The notes under the pieces: model-generated | The model's input: the letters and a program-made list of their open reading frames with translations, nothing else | The model's database searches: none | Told to the model about the DNA's origin: nothing | Position numbers and translations under genes: made by a program | DNA from: CAYQQJ01 sp964419935 | GTDB lineage: Bacteria > Pseudomonadota > Gammaproteobacteria > Pseudomonadales > Cellvibrionaceae | Assembly: GCA_964419935.1 (NCBI GenBank) | Contig: CAYQQJ010000043.1 | Span: 1 to 22,161, forward strand | Direction of reading: 5' to 3' | DNA length: 22,161 nt | In this document: positions 6,625 through 13,557 of the stretch, in pieces | Layout of the letters: each line of letters opens with the position of its first letter | How positions within the stretch are numbered: the first letter of the stretch is position 1

Positions 6625-6912
6625 ATGCCCTGCTTTAGGTCCAATTGCGCTTCTTTACTCTGGAGCAAGCCCTTACACCCGCCCCCCCGCGGACAGTTTG
6701 TTATCCTATTGAATTGTCCGCCTGCAACGCCAAGCCAATCCCTGCCTCATCGTCGGCATAGGTTCCCGAGGAGCACGGTAAAGTGCCGGCGGTCTACGAG
6801 CGACTAACAACAGTAGTCGGGTAAAATGAGACGTCCGCCAAAGGCGTCTTCCAGTTGTCGATGATATGCTGGCGACCGTTGGAATCCTTGATCATACGGC
6901 AGGAGCCTGTAC
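6625..6912. other. Intergenic region upstream of the hydrolase operon
   Basis: No gene is supported in this 288-nt stretch. It contains a long inverted repeat at 6689-6721 and a short GACG/CGTC stem near 6831-6850. The promoter for the hydrolase-natA-natB unit should be here, but no clear -35/-10 pair was identified. Confidence 0.45.
6689..6721. promoter_or_regulatory. Inverted repeat, possible operator
   Basis: GCGGACAGTT (6689-6698) faces AATTGTCCGC (6712-6721) with a 13-nt centre; nine of ten pairs are Watson-Crick and one is G-T. There is no T-run, so a terminator is unlikely. The position upstream of the hydrolase operon suits an operator, though the start codon is about 190 nt away. 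Confidence 0.35.
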
Positions 6913-8550
6913 TTGATTTCTTTCACCATCTCAGTCAATAAAAAAACCTACCTCGAATATTTCCGTATAGCGGCAATCTGGCCGGCGCTCGCCATGGCTG
7001 TGATGTTCAGCTCTCATTCGATGGCCGAAATGGGACAAACAGCCGGAGCGTCGGGTGCCGTAGCATCTTCTAGTGGGAACGAGCAATTGCGGCTCTCTGA
7101 TTGTCAATTTGGCTTTGTCACACCAGGAGATGCCGAGTGCGGCTATCTGCAGGTTCCGGAAAATCCACAGAATCCGGCCGGACGCCACATTGCACTGAAT
7201 GTGATGCGTATACCCGCAGTGAATCGCACAGCGGATGATCCGCTTTTCATCATAGTCGGCGGTCCGGGTGGGGCCGCGGTCAGGAGTGCGCCACAATACC
7301 TGCCATATTTCCGGGACCTGCAGCAAAAGCGGGACATTGTTTTTGTCGACCAGCGCGGTACAGGTCACTCCAATGGTTTGCGTTGTCCGCTAAGTGAAAT
7401 CGAACTCGGGCAGCTGAGCGACCAGGATCGGCAGGAACGTGTTAGCGACATGGCTGAACGCTGCGTTGCCGAACTGGACACGGACCTTCGCTTTTACACC
7501 ACGCCATACGCGGTTGAGGACCTGGACGCTGTGCGCAAGGCGCTGGGCTATGAACGAATTAACATGTGGGGCGTGTCTTACGGTACCCGCGTGATTTTGG
7601 CTTTTATGCGCAACTATCCTGAACAGATTCGTGCTGCGGTCCTGGATGGCGTGGCACCGGTATCGATTCAGTTGCCACGGTTCGTCCAGGAAGACGGCAG
7701 CAGTGCACTTGGCCGGATATTTCGGCAGTGTGAAACCGATAGAGTATGTGCCGACAGGTTCAAGGGACTGCGCGAGGGGTGGATGAATACATTGCATGAA
7801 TTAGAGCGGGAGCCTCGTACTATTTCCGTGCGCCATCCCCGCTCCGAAGAGATGATCAAGACCCATCTGAGCGCCAACACCTTGTCCAGTTGGATACGGC
7901 TGACGTTGTACTCCCGGGAATTGGCACCTTTAATTCCCTTGGCCGTCGCCCAGGCTATCAATAACGATTTTTCCCTGTTGGTCAGTATTGCATTGCTGGC
8001 GACCGAGGAGATTGAAGAGCATGTCAGCCAGGGAATGCAGACGACGGTGCTCTGTGCCGAAGATGGTTATTATCGCCACAGTCATGCCAGTCGCTCCCAA
8101 CTTCAATCCGAATCCCAATCCCAATCCCAATCCAGTAGTCCTGGCAGGCAAGAGGGTACCCGTCCGCTGCTGATGCTCGACAGTGAACAGATATTTTCCC
8201 GGCTGTGTCAGCACTTTCCTCAGGGCGGAATACCAGATGTTTATTTCACGCCGGTGGTGAGCGATGTTCCCGCACTGGTTCTGTCCGGGGCGCTGGATCC
8301 GGTAACCCCGCCGCGCTGGGGTGAGCGCGTTGCCGAACACCTTGCGAACAGCTTGCATCTCATTGCGCCGGGCGCTCACCACGGTGTCACCATGCAAGGC
8401 TGTGCGGCTCGTGTTGTGACGGACTTTATCGAAGCGGGTTCGCTGGAAGCCCTGGATGCTGGCTGTATAGATGATATTCATCCACCGGCGTTTTTTATCG
8501 ACAGCGCTGGCCCGGCGTTGCAAGGTTCCGCGGCAGGGGTGGCGCAATGA
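6913..8550 (+). CDS. Alpha/beta hydrolase, S33/TAP-like peptidase family, exported
   Basis: This 545-residue hydrolase belongs to the proline iminopeptidase/tripeptidyl aminopeptidase group (S33 with a TAP-like C-terminal part). The oxyanion region is GGPGG (116-120), followed by DQRGTGHS (146-153). The nucleophile elbow GVSYG places Ser222. The likely acid is Asp462 in SGALDPVTPP and the base His490 in GAHHGV. Residues about 15-38 look like a signal peptide ending SMA, so it is probably periplasmic. The start is TTG 6913, seven bases after AGGAG. Between Ser and Asp, residues about 396-409 form a Gln-Ser low-complexity linker written by a perfect 6-nt repeat. It overlaps natA by ATGA, so the hydrolase and the NatAB-type transporter are made together; it could process a peptide or lipid that the transporter moves, but no substrate is evident. 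Confidence 0.9.
   Translation: MISFTISVNKKTYLEYFRIAAIWPALAMAVMFSSHSMAEMGQTAGASGAVASSSGNEQLRLSDCQFGFVTPGDAECGYLQVPENPQNPAGRHIALNVMRIPAVNRTADDPLFIIVGGPGGAAVRSAPQYLPYFRDLQQKRDIVFVDQRGTGHSNGLRCPLSEIELGQLSDQDRQERVSDMAERCVAELDTDLRFYTTPYAVEDLDAVRKALGYERINMWGVSYGTRVILAFMRNYPEQIRAAVLDGVAPVSIQLPRFVQEDGSSALGRIFRQCETDRVCADRFKGLREGWMNTLHELEREPRTISVRHPRSEEMIKTHLSANTLSSWIRLTLYSRELAPLIPLAVAQAINNDFSLLVSIALLATEEIEEHVSQGMQTTVLCAEDGYYRHSHASRSQLQSESQSQSQSSSPGRQEGTRPLLMLDSEQIFSRLCQHFPQGGIPDVYFTPVVSDVPALVLSGALDPVTPPRWGERVAEHLANSLHLIAPGAHHGVTMQGCAARVVTDFIEAGSLEALDAGCIDDIHPPAFFIDSAGPALQGSAAGVAQ
8105..8134 (+). repeat. In-frame hexanucleotide repeat inside the hydrolase gene
   Basis: The unit AATCCC (read in frame as CAA TCC, Gln-Ser) recurs three times, flanked by the degenerate units AATCCG and AATCCA. 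The 6-nt period keeps reading frame, unlike the 7-nt arrays between genes elsewhere in the window. Unit gain or loss would lengthen or shorten a polar linker between the catalytic Ser and Asp. Confidence 0.85.
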
Positions 8551-9278
8551 TTGAGGTGCGCAATCTTCGTAAAACGTTTGGCAAACTCGTGGCGGTCGAC
8601 GACGTCAGCTTTTGTGCGCGCGGCGGTGAGATATTTGGCCTGCTGGGTCCCAACGGCGCAGGCAAAACCACCACACTGCGCATGCTATATGGACTGCTGA
8701 AACCCACGGCCGGGCAACTGACGATTGATGGAATGGATGTTCGCCACCGGCCCCTGGATGTGCAAAAGCGGCTGGGCGTCTTGCCCGATGGCGGGGGGCT
8801 CTACAGTCGCTTGACCGCCCGTGAAAACATTGCCTATTTCGGTCACTTGCACGGTATGGATGCAAAGGCCGTGGTACGCAGTATCGACGCCTTCAGCGAG
8901 CGGCTGGACATGGGCAACATCCTTGATCGCAAAACCCACGGCTTTTCCCAAGGCGAACGGATGAAGGTGAGTCTGGTGAGAGCCCTGGTGCACAACCCCG
9001 ATTATATCCTGCTTGATGAACCGACCAATGGTTTGGACGTGCTGACCACCCGCGCCGTTCGCCGGCTCTTGCTCCAACTGAAAGACGAAGGCAAGTGCAT
9101 TATTTTCTCCAGTCACTTGATGCATGAGGTCGCGCAATTGTGTGACCGGGTGGCCATCGTGGTACAAGGCCAGGTCGCGGCGCAGGGTAGCGTGGCGGAA
9201 GTGCAACAACATGCGGGCGTGGCGACCATGGAAGACGCCTTTACTTTTTTTGCCTACGGACGGGAGCATGATGTTTAA
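8547..9278 (+). CDS. natA: ABC transporter ATP-binding protein, NatA-like
   Basis: This 243-residue ATPase drives the permease encoded next to it. Walker A GPNGAGKT spans 34-41, the signature is FSQGE (133-137, a variant of LSGGQ), Walker B is YILLDE (153-158) and the H-loop is His190. The stretch VLPDGGGLYSRLTARENI (78-95) is typical of the NatA sodium-efflux subgroup; a canonical Q-loop glutamine is not obvious there. The start forms an ATGA overlap with the hydrolase gene, and the end overlaps natB. Relatives export Na+ with a two-component NatAB system, but other substrates are known in this family, so sodium is an assumption. Confidence 0.88.
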   Translation: MIEVRNLRKTFGKLVAVDDVSFCARGGEIFGLLGPNGAGKTTTLRMLYGLLKPTAGQLTIDGMDVRHRPLDVQKRLGVLPDGGGLYSRLTARENIAYFGHLHGMDAKAVVRSIDAFSERLDMGNILDRKTHGFSQGERMKVSLVRALVHNPDYILLDEPTNGLDVLTTRAVRRLLLQLKDEGKCIIFSSHLMHEVAQLCDRVAIVVQGQVAAQGSVAEVQQHAGVATMEDAFTFFAYGREHDV

Positions 9279-10425
9279 GCAGATTCTTATCGTTGTTAAG
9301 AAAGAAATCCTCGACGCCCGGCGAGATCTCAAGGCGATCATGCCAGGCTTGATGATGCCCTTGCTGTTCGCCGCCATGACCTATGGCAGTATTCAGTTTC
9401 TGGTGTCGATGCGGGATCAACCGCCGTCTTTCGAGTTGGCTGTAGAGGGCGCCGAACGTGCCGCACCGCTGATGGACGCACTCCGCGAAGCCGGTATTGC
9501 CATTGTCCCGGCACCTGCGGACCCCGTGGAAGCTGTCAGTAGCAAGCAGCTGGACATGGTGCTGATAGTTCCGCAGGACTTCCAAGAGCTGTTTCGTGCG
9601 CAGAAGCGCGCCAACCTCGATCTCGTCTGGGACGTGTCGCGCATGGATTCTCACACCCAAGTGGGTTACGTCAAACGGCAGATCCATCAATGGGCGGCCA
9701 CCACCGGTTCACTGAGACTCCTGTTACGCGGGGTGAGCCCGGAAGTTTCTCAGGTGCTTAGTGTCAGTGACGTTAATGTTGCCAGTGACCAGAAAATGGC
9801 CAGCAATATACTTGGCAGTTTGCCGATGATCATCTTGCTGTTTGCATTTGTGGCCGGCGCCGGTATGTCCTCGGAAATGGCGGCCGGTGAGCGTGAAAAC
9901 CGGACACTGGAACCGGTGCTCATCACACCGGTTTCACATATGACCTTGTTTCTGGGCAAATGGGCCTCTGCGATTCTGGTGACGCTGGGCATTACCGTCA
10001 TCGGCGTAGCCTTGCAACTGTTTGCCGTGAATGCGGCCCCACTTGAAGAGCTGGGGTTGCGCTCGGTACTGACCCTCGGCGATTTTCTGGTCACCATGAT
10101 GATCCTGATTCCGGTTATCGTACTCGCCACCGCCTTGCAGCTGTTGGTTTCCTTTTTGTCCAAATCCTTCAAGGATGCGCAGTCCTACAATCAACTTCTG
10201 ATGCTCCTGCCCGTCATTCCCGGAGTCTACGTGCTCTTGTCCGGCAGCAGCCTGGAGACCTGGAAAATGTGGGTGCCTCTGCTCGGGCCTCAGTTGCTCA
10301 TCGTGGAGATCTTCAGTGGCCAGTCCATGAGCTGGCTGAATATGGCCATCGCGGCCTTGAGCTCATGCATTCTCGCTACGGGATGTGCGCGGATGGCCGT
10401 GGCACTGATGAAACGTGAGGCGTGA
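9271..10425 (+). CDS. natB: ABC transporter permease, NatB-like (ABC-2 type)
   Basis: A 384-residue inner-membrane permease of the ABC-2 type. One membrane segment lies near the N-terminus (LKAIMPGLMMPLLFAAMTYG), followed by a large external domain of about 140 residues and then five C-terminal membrane segments. The intracellular motif GERENRTLEPVLITPVS is a hallmark of NatB/YhaP permeases. ATG 9271 stands four bases from GGGAG (9262-9266); ATG 9268 is too close to that site. It overlaps natA by 8 nt. It completes the hydrolase-natA-natB unit. Its stop codon TGA is also the first part of a heptamer repeat array, so that array starts without any untranslated spacer. Confidence 0.88.
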   Translation: MFKQILIVVKKEILDARRDLKAIMPGLMMPLLFAAMTYGSIQFLVSMRDQPPSFELAVEGAERAAPLMDALREAGIAIVPAPADPVEAVSSKQLDMVLIVPQDFQELFRAQKRANLDLVWDVSRMDSHTQVGYVKRQIHQWAATTGSLRLLLRGVSPEVSQVLSVSDVNVASDQKMASNILGSLPMIILLFAFVAGAGMSSEMAAGERENRTLEPVLITPVSHMTLFLGKWASAILVTLGITVIGVALQLFAVNAAPLEELGLRSVLTLGDFLVTMMILIPVIVLATALQLLVSFLSKSFKDAQSYNQLLMLLPVIPGVYVLLSGSSLETWKMWVPLLGPQLLIVEIFSGQSMSWLNMAIAALSSCILATGCARMAVALMKREA

Positions 10426-10489
10426 TGGTTATTGGTGATAGGTGAATGGGGAACGGGAAACGGGAAACGGGAAACGGGAAACGGGAAAA
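10423..10489 (+). repeat. Heptanucleotide array starting at the natB stop codon
   Basis: Nine consecutive 7-nt units run from the stop codon on. Early units are degenerate (TTATTGG, TGATAGG), later ones settle to GAAACGG repeated four times and a final imperfect unit. GG is kept at the last two places of nearly every unit. The array is not a known protein-coding repeat, since seven is not a multiple of three. Confidence 0.9.
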
Positions 10490-10502
10490 TCTTGCTACCC
10501 AA

Positions 10503-10583
10503 GGGCGAAAAAGCCTAAAGCGCGACGCGCACGGAAGCGCTAATGCCGTGAGAGCATGGATGCTCAAGAACGGCCTTCCGCCG
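10503..10583. repeat. Structured REP-like segment with nested hairpins
   Basis: Outer arms GGCGAAAAAGCC (10504-10515) and GGCCTTCCGCC (10572-10582) resemble the arms of the REP at 15537-15568 but are 56 nt apart. The insert holds two further stems, CACGG/CCGTG (10530-10550) and GAGCAT/ATGCTC (10552-10565). It looks like a REP whose loop has been enlarged or replaced. Confidence 0.5.
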
Positions 10584-10617
10584 GTCAATGGCGATGACTT
10601 GATTTCGGCGCAGTACC

Positions 10618-10698
10618 GTAGGTCAGATAAGACGTGAGCTCTGCGAACGTCGCCATCTGACGTGAAATGTCGGATGGCGCTAAAGCTTATTCGTCTAC
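10618..10698. repeat. BIME-like pair of inverted REP palindromes
   Basis: The first REP has head GTAG (10618-10621), then GTCAGAT (10622-10628) pairing with ATCTGAC (10655-10661) and an inner AAGACGT/ACGTCG stem. The second, inverted, runs from GTCGGATGGCGC (10669-10680) to the head CTAC (10695-10698). GTAG heads and bulged palindromes are the features of enterobacterial REP elements mobilised by RAYT transposases. No such transposase is in the window. The pair lies in the convergent natB-ydbT gap. Confidence 0.7.
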
Positions 10699-10732
10699 GG
10701 TGTGCAGATTCGAGCGGCATCGCCCACCAAAA

Positions 10733-12274
10733 TCACAGCCACCGCCCCTGGGCATTCGCAACGCAATTAATCAGCTGATCCCGCATTTCTGTAGCACGGG
10801 CGCGGCGCAGGCATGCCACAGTTGATGCGCCGTCGACGCCTATCACTTTCACATTGATTAGCCCCAGCGGGCGAAGCCAGGGCGGCTGAATCAGTGTGAT
10901 GTTCTGAATCTTGATGACCGGCTGCCACCGAATCCTGAAGCCAATGAAACCGCGTTTGACCGCAAACCAATCCGCGTCGTGATAATAGCTCAGCTTGTTC
11001 CAGTATCGCCACGCGAGCAACCAGCACAAGGGTGGTGCCGCCAAAGCGAACCAGGGCGAATAATCAGCGGCAGCGAGCATGAAGGCACCGGGAGTCGCGA
11101 ATAGCGCACCCGTGACAGTGCCGTTCAGCCACAGGTAGAAACTATGGACCTGTTGCCAACGGGGCACAGGCAAGTGGAATTGCTCAGAAACCGTCAACAG
11201 TTGCTTAGGGGTCATCACTGGAACAAGAAAATGCTGTTGCTCCTGCTGTGCATTGCCGGGGCCACCTGCTCCGCCTGCTTTACTGACTGACAGCGTGTAA
11301 CGTTTCAGCCAGCGAGCCACGACGCCTTGAGTTACGACAATCAACTGCAGTTTGTGCAAGCGAAAACCGCGGTTTTTTATGGTTAACAGACCGGCGCGAT
11401 ACTGGAAGCTGTCCCCGGAGCGGGTCAACCGATAGTTCCAAAAGCGGGAGAGAGCAATGGCGGCAGAAGCGCTATACACCAGCAACAACGCACCGCCGAT
11501 AGCCACTGCACCGGCAAGCACAAACAGCAGGAGTGCGTTACCGCCAATTGCGGCGAGGAGGCTGTCATGGAATTGAGATGATTCTGCGGCAGCCAGCCAC
11601 GCCTGAAATGGCGTCTCCATGCGATTCAAAATCGGAGCGGCGATCGGTAAAAGAAATAACAGCCCGTTATGCATCAAACCGTAGCGCGCCACTTCATGCC
11701 AGGGCAGTTGAAGAACGTAGTCCGCTTCCCCCCGTCCATCAGCAACTGTGTTCCCCACTGCCTCACTCTTTGCGGTGAGTGTCGAACTGTCGGGTCCAAG
11801 GCTATCGGCTGCTTGAGCCCCTGCCGGCTGAGACAATATGAGGGTTTTCAGCTCCTGGGCCGCTGCCAATGGTAGTCCCGGCAATTCCACCTCCGCCTGG
11901 CTGGATCCCGCGCTTTCCAATGTCAGGGACGCCAGGCCAAACGGTCGGAAGAAAATGGGCTGACTGATGTCCGCCTGTTGCACCCGATCGAAATACAATG
12001 TTAACCGTTTGCGCTGAAAGACGCCGCTGTGTACGCGGATATGATCGTCGTCCACCCGAAAGCGAAATAACCAGTAGGGCAGAACCGCCGTCAGAATCAC
12101 AATGACCGCCAGAATGAGCGCCCCATACGCCATAAAAAAACCGCGCACCGCTTCACCGCCTGCCCAGATCCCGACCAGCGCTGGCCAGAGATTGGTCGCT
12201 TGGGGGATCGCCTTGACCACAAAGTGGATCATCGCCAAGGGCGACAATCGCTGCCAATTATCCCGCGATGCCAT
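10733..12274 (-). CDS. PH-domain (bPH2/DUF304) membrane protein, YdbT-like
   Basis: This 513-residue inner-membrane protein has three bPH2 repeats, each preceded by hydrophobic segments. The first reads DDHIRVHSGVFQRKRLTLYFDRVQQADISQPIFFRPFGLASLTLESAG (about 75-122). The second begins SFQYRAGLLTIKNRGFRLHKLQLIVVTQG. The third, near the C-terminus, contains FRIRWQPVIKIQNITLIQPPWLRPLGLINVKV. This is the architecture of B. subtilis YdbT, whose role with YdbS is protection against certain bacteriocins in Bacillus; the role in Gram-negatives is not known. The start overlaps the ydbS-like gene by 17 nt, so the two are coupled. A Gly/Gln-rich linker (SKAGGAGGPGNAQQEQQ) separates the second and third parts. 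It converges with natB across a repeat-rich gap. Confidence 0.85.
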   Translation of the reverse strand: MASRDNWQRLSPLAMIHFVVKAIPQATNLWPALVGIWAGGEAVRGFFMAYGALILAVIVILTAVLPYWLFRFRVDDDHIRVHSGVFQRKRLTLYFDRVQQADISQPIFFRPFGLASLTLESAGSSQAEVELPGLPLAAAQELKTLILSQPAGAQAADSLGPDSSTLTAKSEAVGNTVADGRGEADYVLQLPWHEVARYGLMHNGLLFLLPIAAPILNRMETPFQAWLAAAESSQFHDSLLAAIGGNALLLFVLAGAVAIGGALLLVYSASAAIALSRFWNYRLTRSGDSFQYRAGLLTIKNRGFRLHKLQLIVVTQGVVARWLKRYTLSVSKAGGAGGPGNAQQEQQHFLVPVMTPKQLLTVSEQFHLPVPRWQQVHSFYLWLNGTVTGALFATPGAFMLAAADYSPWFALAAPPLCWLLAWRYWNKLSYYHDADWFAVKRGFIGFRIRWQPVIKIQNITLIQPPWLRPLGLINVKVIGVDGASTVACLRRARATEMRDQLINCVANAQGRWL

Positions 12275-12785
12275 CCTGCGGCCTCTCGTGTTCTTCCTCT
12301 GTCACCTGCTTGAGCAGTTGTGTTTTTAGCTGACGCGCGGTATCTGTGTTGAGTCCCGGCAACTTCAAATCCGAGGATCGACCGCCGGCGGTATAAAGCA
12401 CGAGTTTGCACAAACCCAGCGTGCGCTCGATAGGCCCCTGAGTAATTTCCAGGTGCTGGATCCGATTCACGGCCACGGAGCTGGTTTGCTGCCACCAATA
12501 CCCCGTTTGCACATGCACATCCAAATCCCGGGCGAGGTAACGCGTGAACCGGGCCTTGCGGGGAGCCCACCGCAGAATCAGGAACAGGATAATCAGCAGG
12601 CCAGCACCCGTTAACCCATGAGTAAACGGAACAGGCTGTAACATGTTCAGAATCTGCATTAACATCAACACCACGAGCCCATATAGCGCGATGTATAGCT
12701 GCAATGCCAGTCTGTAGCGCGGGCTTACCGGTTGCCAGGGTTCCGCGCATGGCGGGGTATCCGCGCTTTCTTCAATATTATTCAT
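12258..12785 (-). CDS. PH-domain (bPH2/DUF304) membrane protein, YdbS-like
   Basis: A 175-residue protein with two hydrophobic segments (LALQLYIALYGLVVLMLM and GLTGAGLLIILFLILRW) followed by one bPH2 domain ending in the diagnostic NRIQHLEITQGPIERTLGL. The N-terminal 20 residues are polar and probably cytoplasmic. ATG 12785 has GGAGG four bases upstream, so the start is secure. It is the first gene of a two-gene unit with the YdbT-like gene and overlaps it by 17 nt. YdbS and YdbT proteins normally act together in the membrane. Upstream sequence holds a MITE-like element about 120 nt away. Confidence 0.87.
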   Translation of the reverse strand: MNNIEESADTPPCAEPWQPVSPRYRLALQLYIALYGLVVLMLMQILNMLQPVPFTHGLTGAGLLIILFLILRWAPRKARFTRYLARDLDVHVQTGYWWQQTSSVAVNRIQHLEITQGPIERTLGLCKLVLYTAGGRSSDLKLPGLNTDTARQLKTQLLKQVTEEEHERPQDGIAG

Positions 12786-12901
12786 ATGTCCTCCGTGAAT
12801 GATCCGCTATTAGAACCTGCTACTGTTGCGCTGTAAATGCAACCGGGTGGGGTGCGGTTATGTGGGAAAGCAGGGCAAGGCGCTGAGGTGCCGGTACCAA
12901 C
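12786..12901. other. Promoter-side spacer of the ydbST-like unit
   Basis: This 116-nt stretch between the ydbS-like start and the left target duplication of the MITE-like element should contain the promoter for the pair. It is G-rich on the plus strand, with no gene or clear repeat seen. Confidence 0.3.
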
Positions 12902-13133
12902 ATATAACTCAAGTTTCGGGGTTCGATGGTTCCATACTTAACGCTAGGCATGCAGTGAGGTTCGATTTGGGGTACGGCTTTTCAAGACCCTGGCCCGCGG
13001 GATTCGGGCGAGGAGCCCCCATGGATGGGTTTACGGCGTGTCTTGGAAAGCCGTACCTCGAAGCGGACCGGCGCTAAAACCACCTAAGTGGCCGCGTTAA
13101 GACCCTGTGCGAACTCCGAAACTTGAGATATAA
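12902..13133. mobile_element. MITE-like element with 6-bp target duplication
   Basis: Terminal inverted repeats CTCAAGTTTCGGGGTTCG (12908-12925) and, on the complement, CTCAAGTTTCGGAGTTCG (13127-13110) differ at one base. They are flanked by identical ATATAA copies at 12902-12907 and 13128-13133. The 220-bp core encodes no transposase and contains a second, nested inverted repeat at 12971-13057. These are the marks of a non-autonomous element moved in trans by a transposase encoded elsewhere. The source family cannot be named from this window. Confidence 0.75.
12971..13057. repeat. Nested long hairpin inside the MITE-like element
   Basis: Arms GGTACGGCTTTTCAAGAC (12971-12988) and GTCTTGGAAAGCCGTACC (13040-13057) pair over 18 positions with a single T-G wobble. 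The loop contains smaller stems, GCCCG/CGGGC (12993-13009) and CCCAT/ATGGG (13018-13029). The segment ATGGATGGGTTTACGGC resembles a palindromic repeat I recall from many marine gammaproteobacteria, where it produces spurious small ORFs. It may be a second repeat inserted within the first. Confidence 0.7.
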
Positions 13134-13193
13134 ATATGGGCTCTGCTGGAGTAGCAAGCAGGAATTTTATTTCCGATTCGCAGCGCATTGTTT

Positions 13194-13229
13194 GCGATAG
13201 AATGTGCGATAGACAGTGCGACAGAGGAT
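13194..13229 (+). repeat. Three 12-nt repeats before the DUF3301 gene
   Basis: Units start at 13194, 13206 and 13218: GCGATAGAATGT, GCGATAGACAGT and a degenerate third copy. They end at the ribosome site of the next gene. They could be a slipped-strand duplication or a small operator. Confidence 0.55.
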
Positions 13230-13234
13230 AGAAG

Positions 13235-13552
13235 ATGTTTGATATAAATAGCCTGCTGCTGTTATTGCTTTTGGGCGTGGCCGGTTATTATATCCGTAAC
13301 GCGCTGCAACTGAAGGAAGCTGCGCAACGGCTGGTTGAAGCCCACTGCGAACAGGCCGGCGTGCAGTTGCTCGACAGTATGATCTATTTGCGCGGCCTGG
13401 GCCTCGCCCGCAACAGTCGCGGCCGTATATGTTTGAAGCGCGAGTTTCAGTTTGAGTTTACCGTCACCGGTGGCGATCGCAATCAGGGTTGGATCAGAGT
13501 GGTAGGCGGGCGTCCCGTCTCTATTGAATTGTCACCTCACCGCTTCCACTGA
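13235..13552 (+). CDS. DUF3301 domain-containing membrane-anchored protein
   Basis: A 105-residue protein of an uncharacterised family common in Gammaproteobacteria. A single N-terminal membrane helix (SLLLLLLLGVAGYYI, about 6-20) is followed by the family pattern: a helix with AHCEQAGVQLLDSMIYL, then ICLKREFQFEFTVTGGDRNQGWIRVVGGRPVSIEL. The likely topology has the C-terminal domain in the cytoplasm. AGAGGAT (13223-13229) supplies the ribosome site for ATG 13235. The next gene begins 5 nt after its stop, so they are probably co-transcribed. No function is known for the family. Confidence 0.85.
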   Translation: MFDINSLLLLLLLGVAGYYIRNALQLKEAAQRLVEAHCEQAGVQLLDSMIYLRGLGLARNSRGRICLKREFQFEFTVTGGDRNQGWIRVVGGRPVSIELSPHRFH

Positions 13553-13557
13553 ATTGA

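Noticed and set aside
7930..8547. Minus-strand 205-codon frame inside the hydrolase
   Set aside because: Opposite-strand shadow; it contains the mirrored hexamer repeat as Gly-Leu but has no start signal.
10423..10489. CRISPR array
   Set aside because: Units are 7 nt and contiguous, with no spacers and no cas genes nearby.
12826..13077. Plus-strand 83-codon frame ending MDGFTACLGKPYLEADRR
   Set aside because: It spans the MITE-like element and its hairpin; this peptide is a typical artefact of that palindromic repeat.
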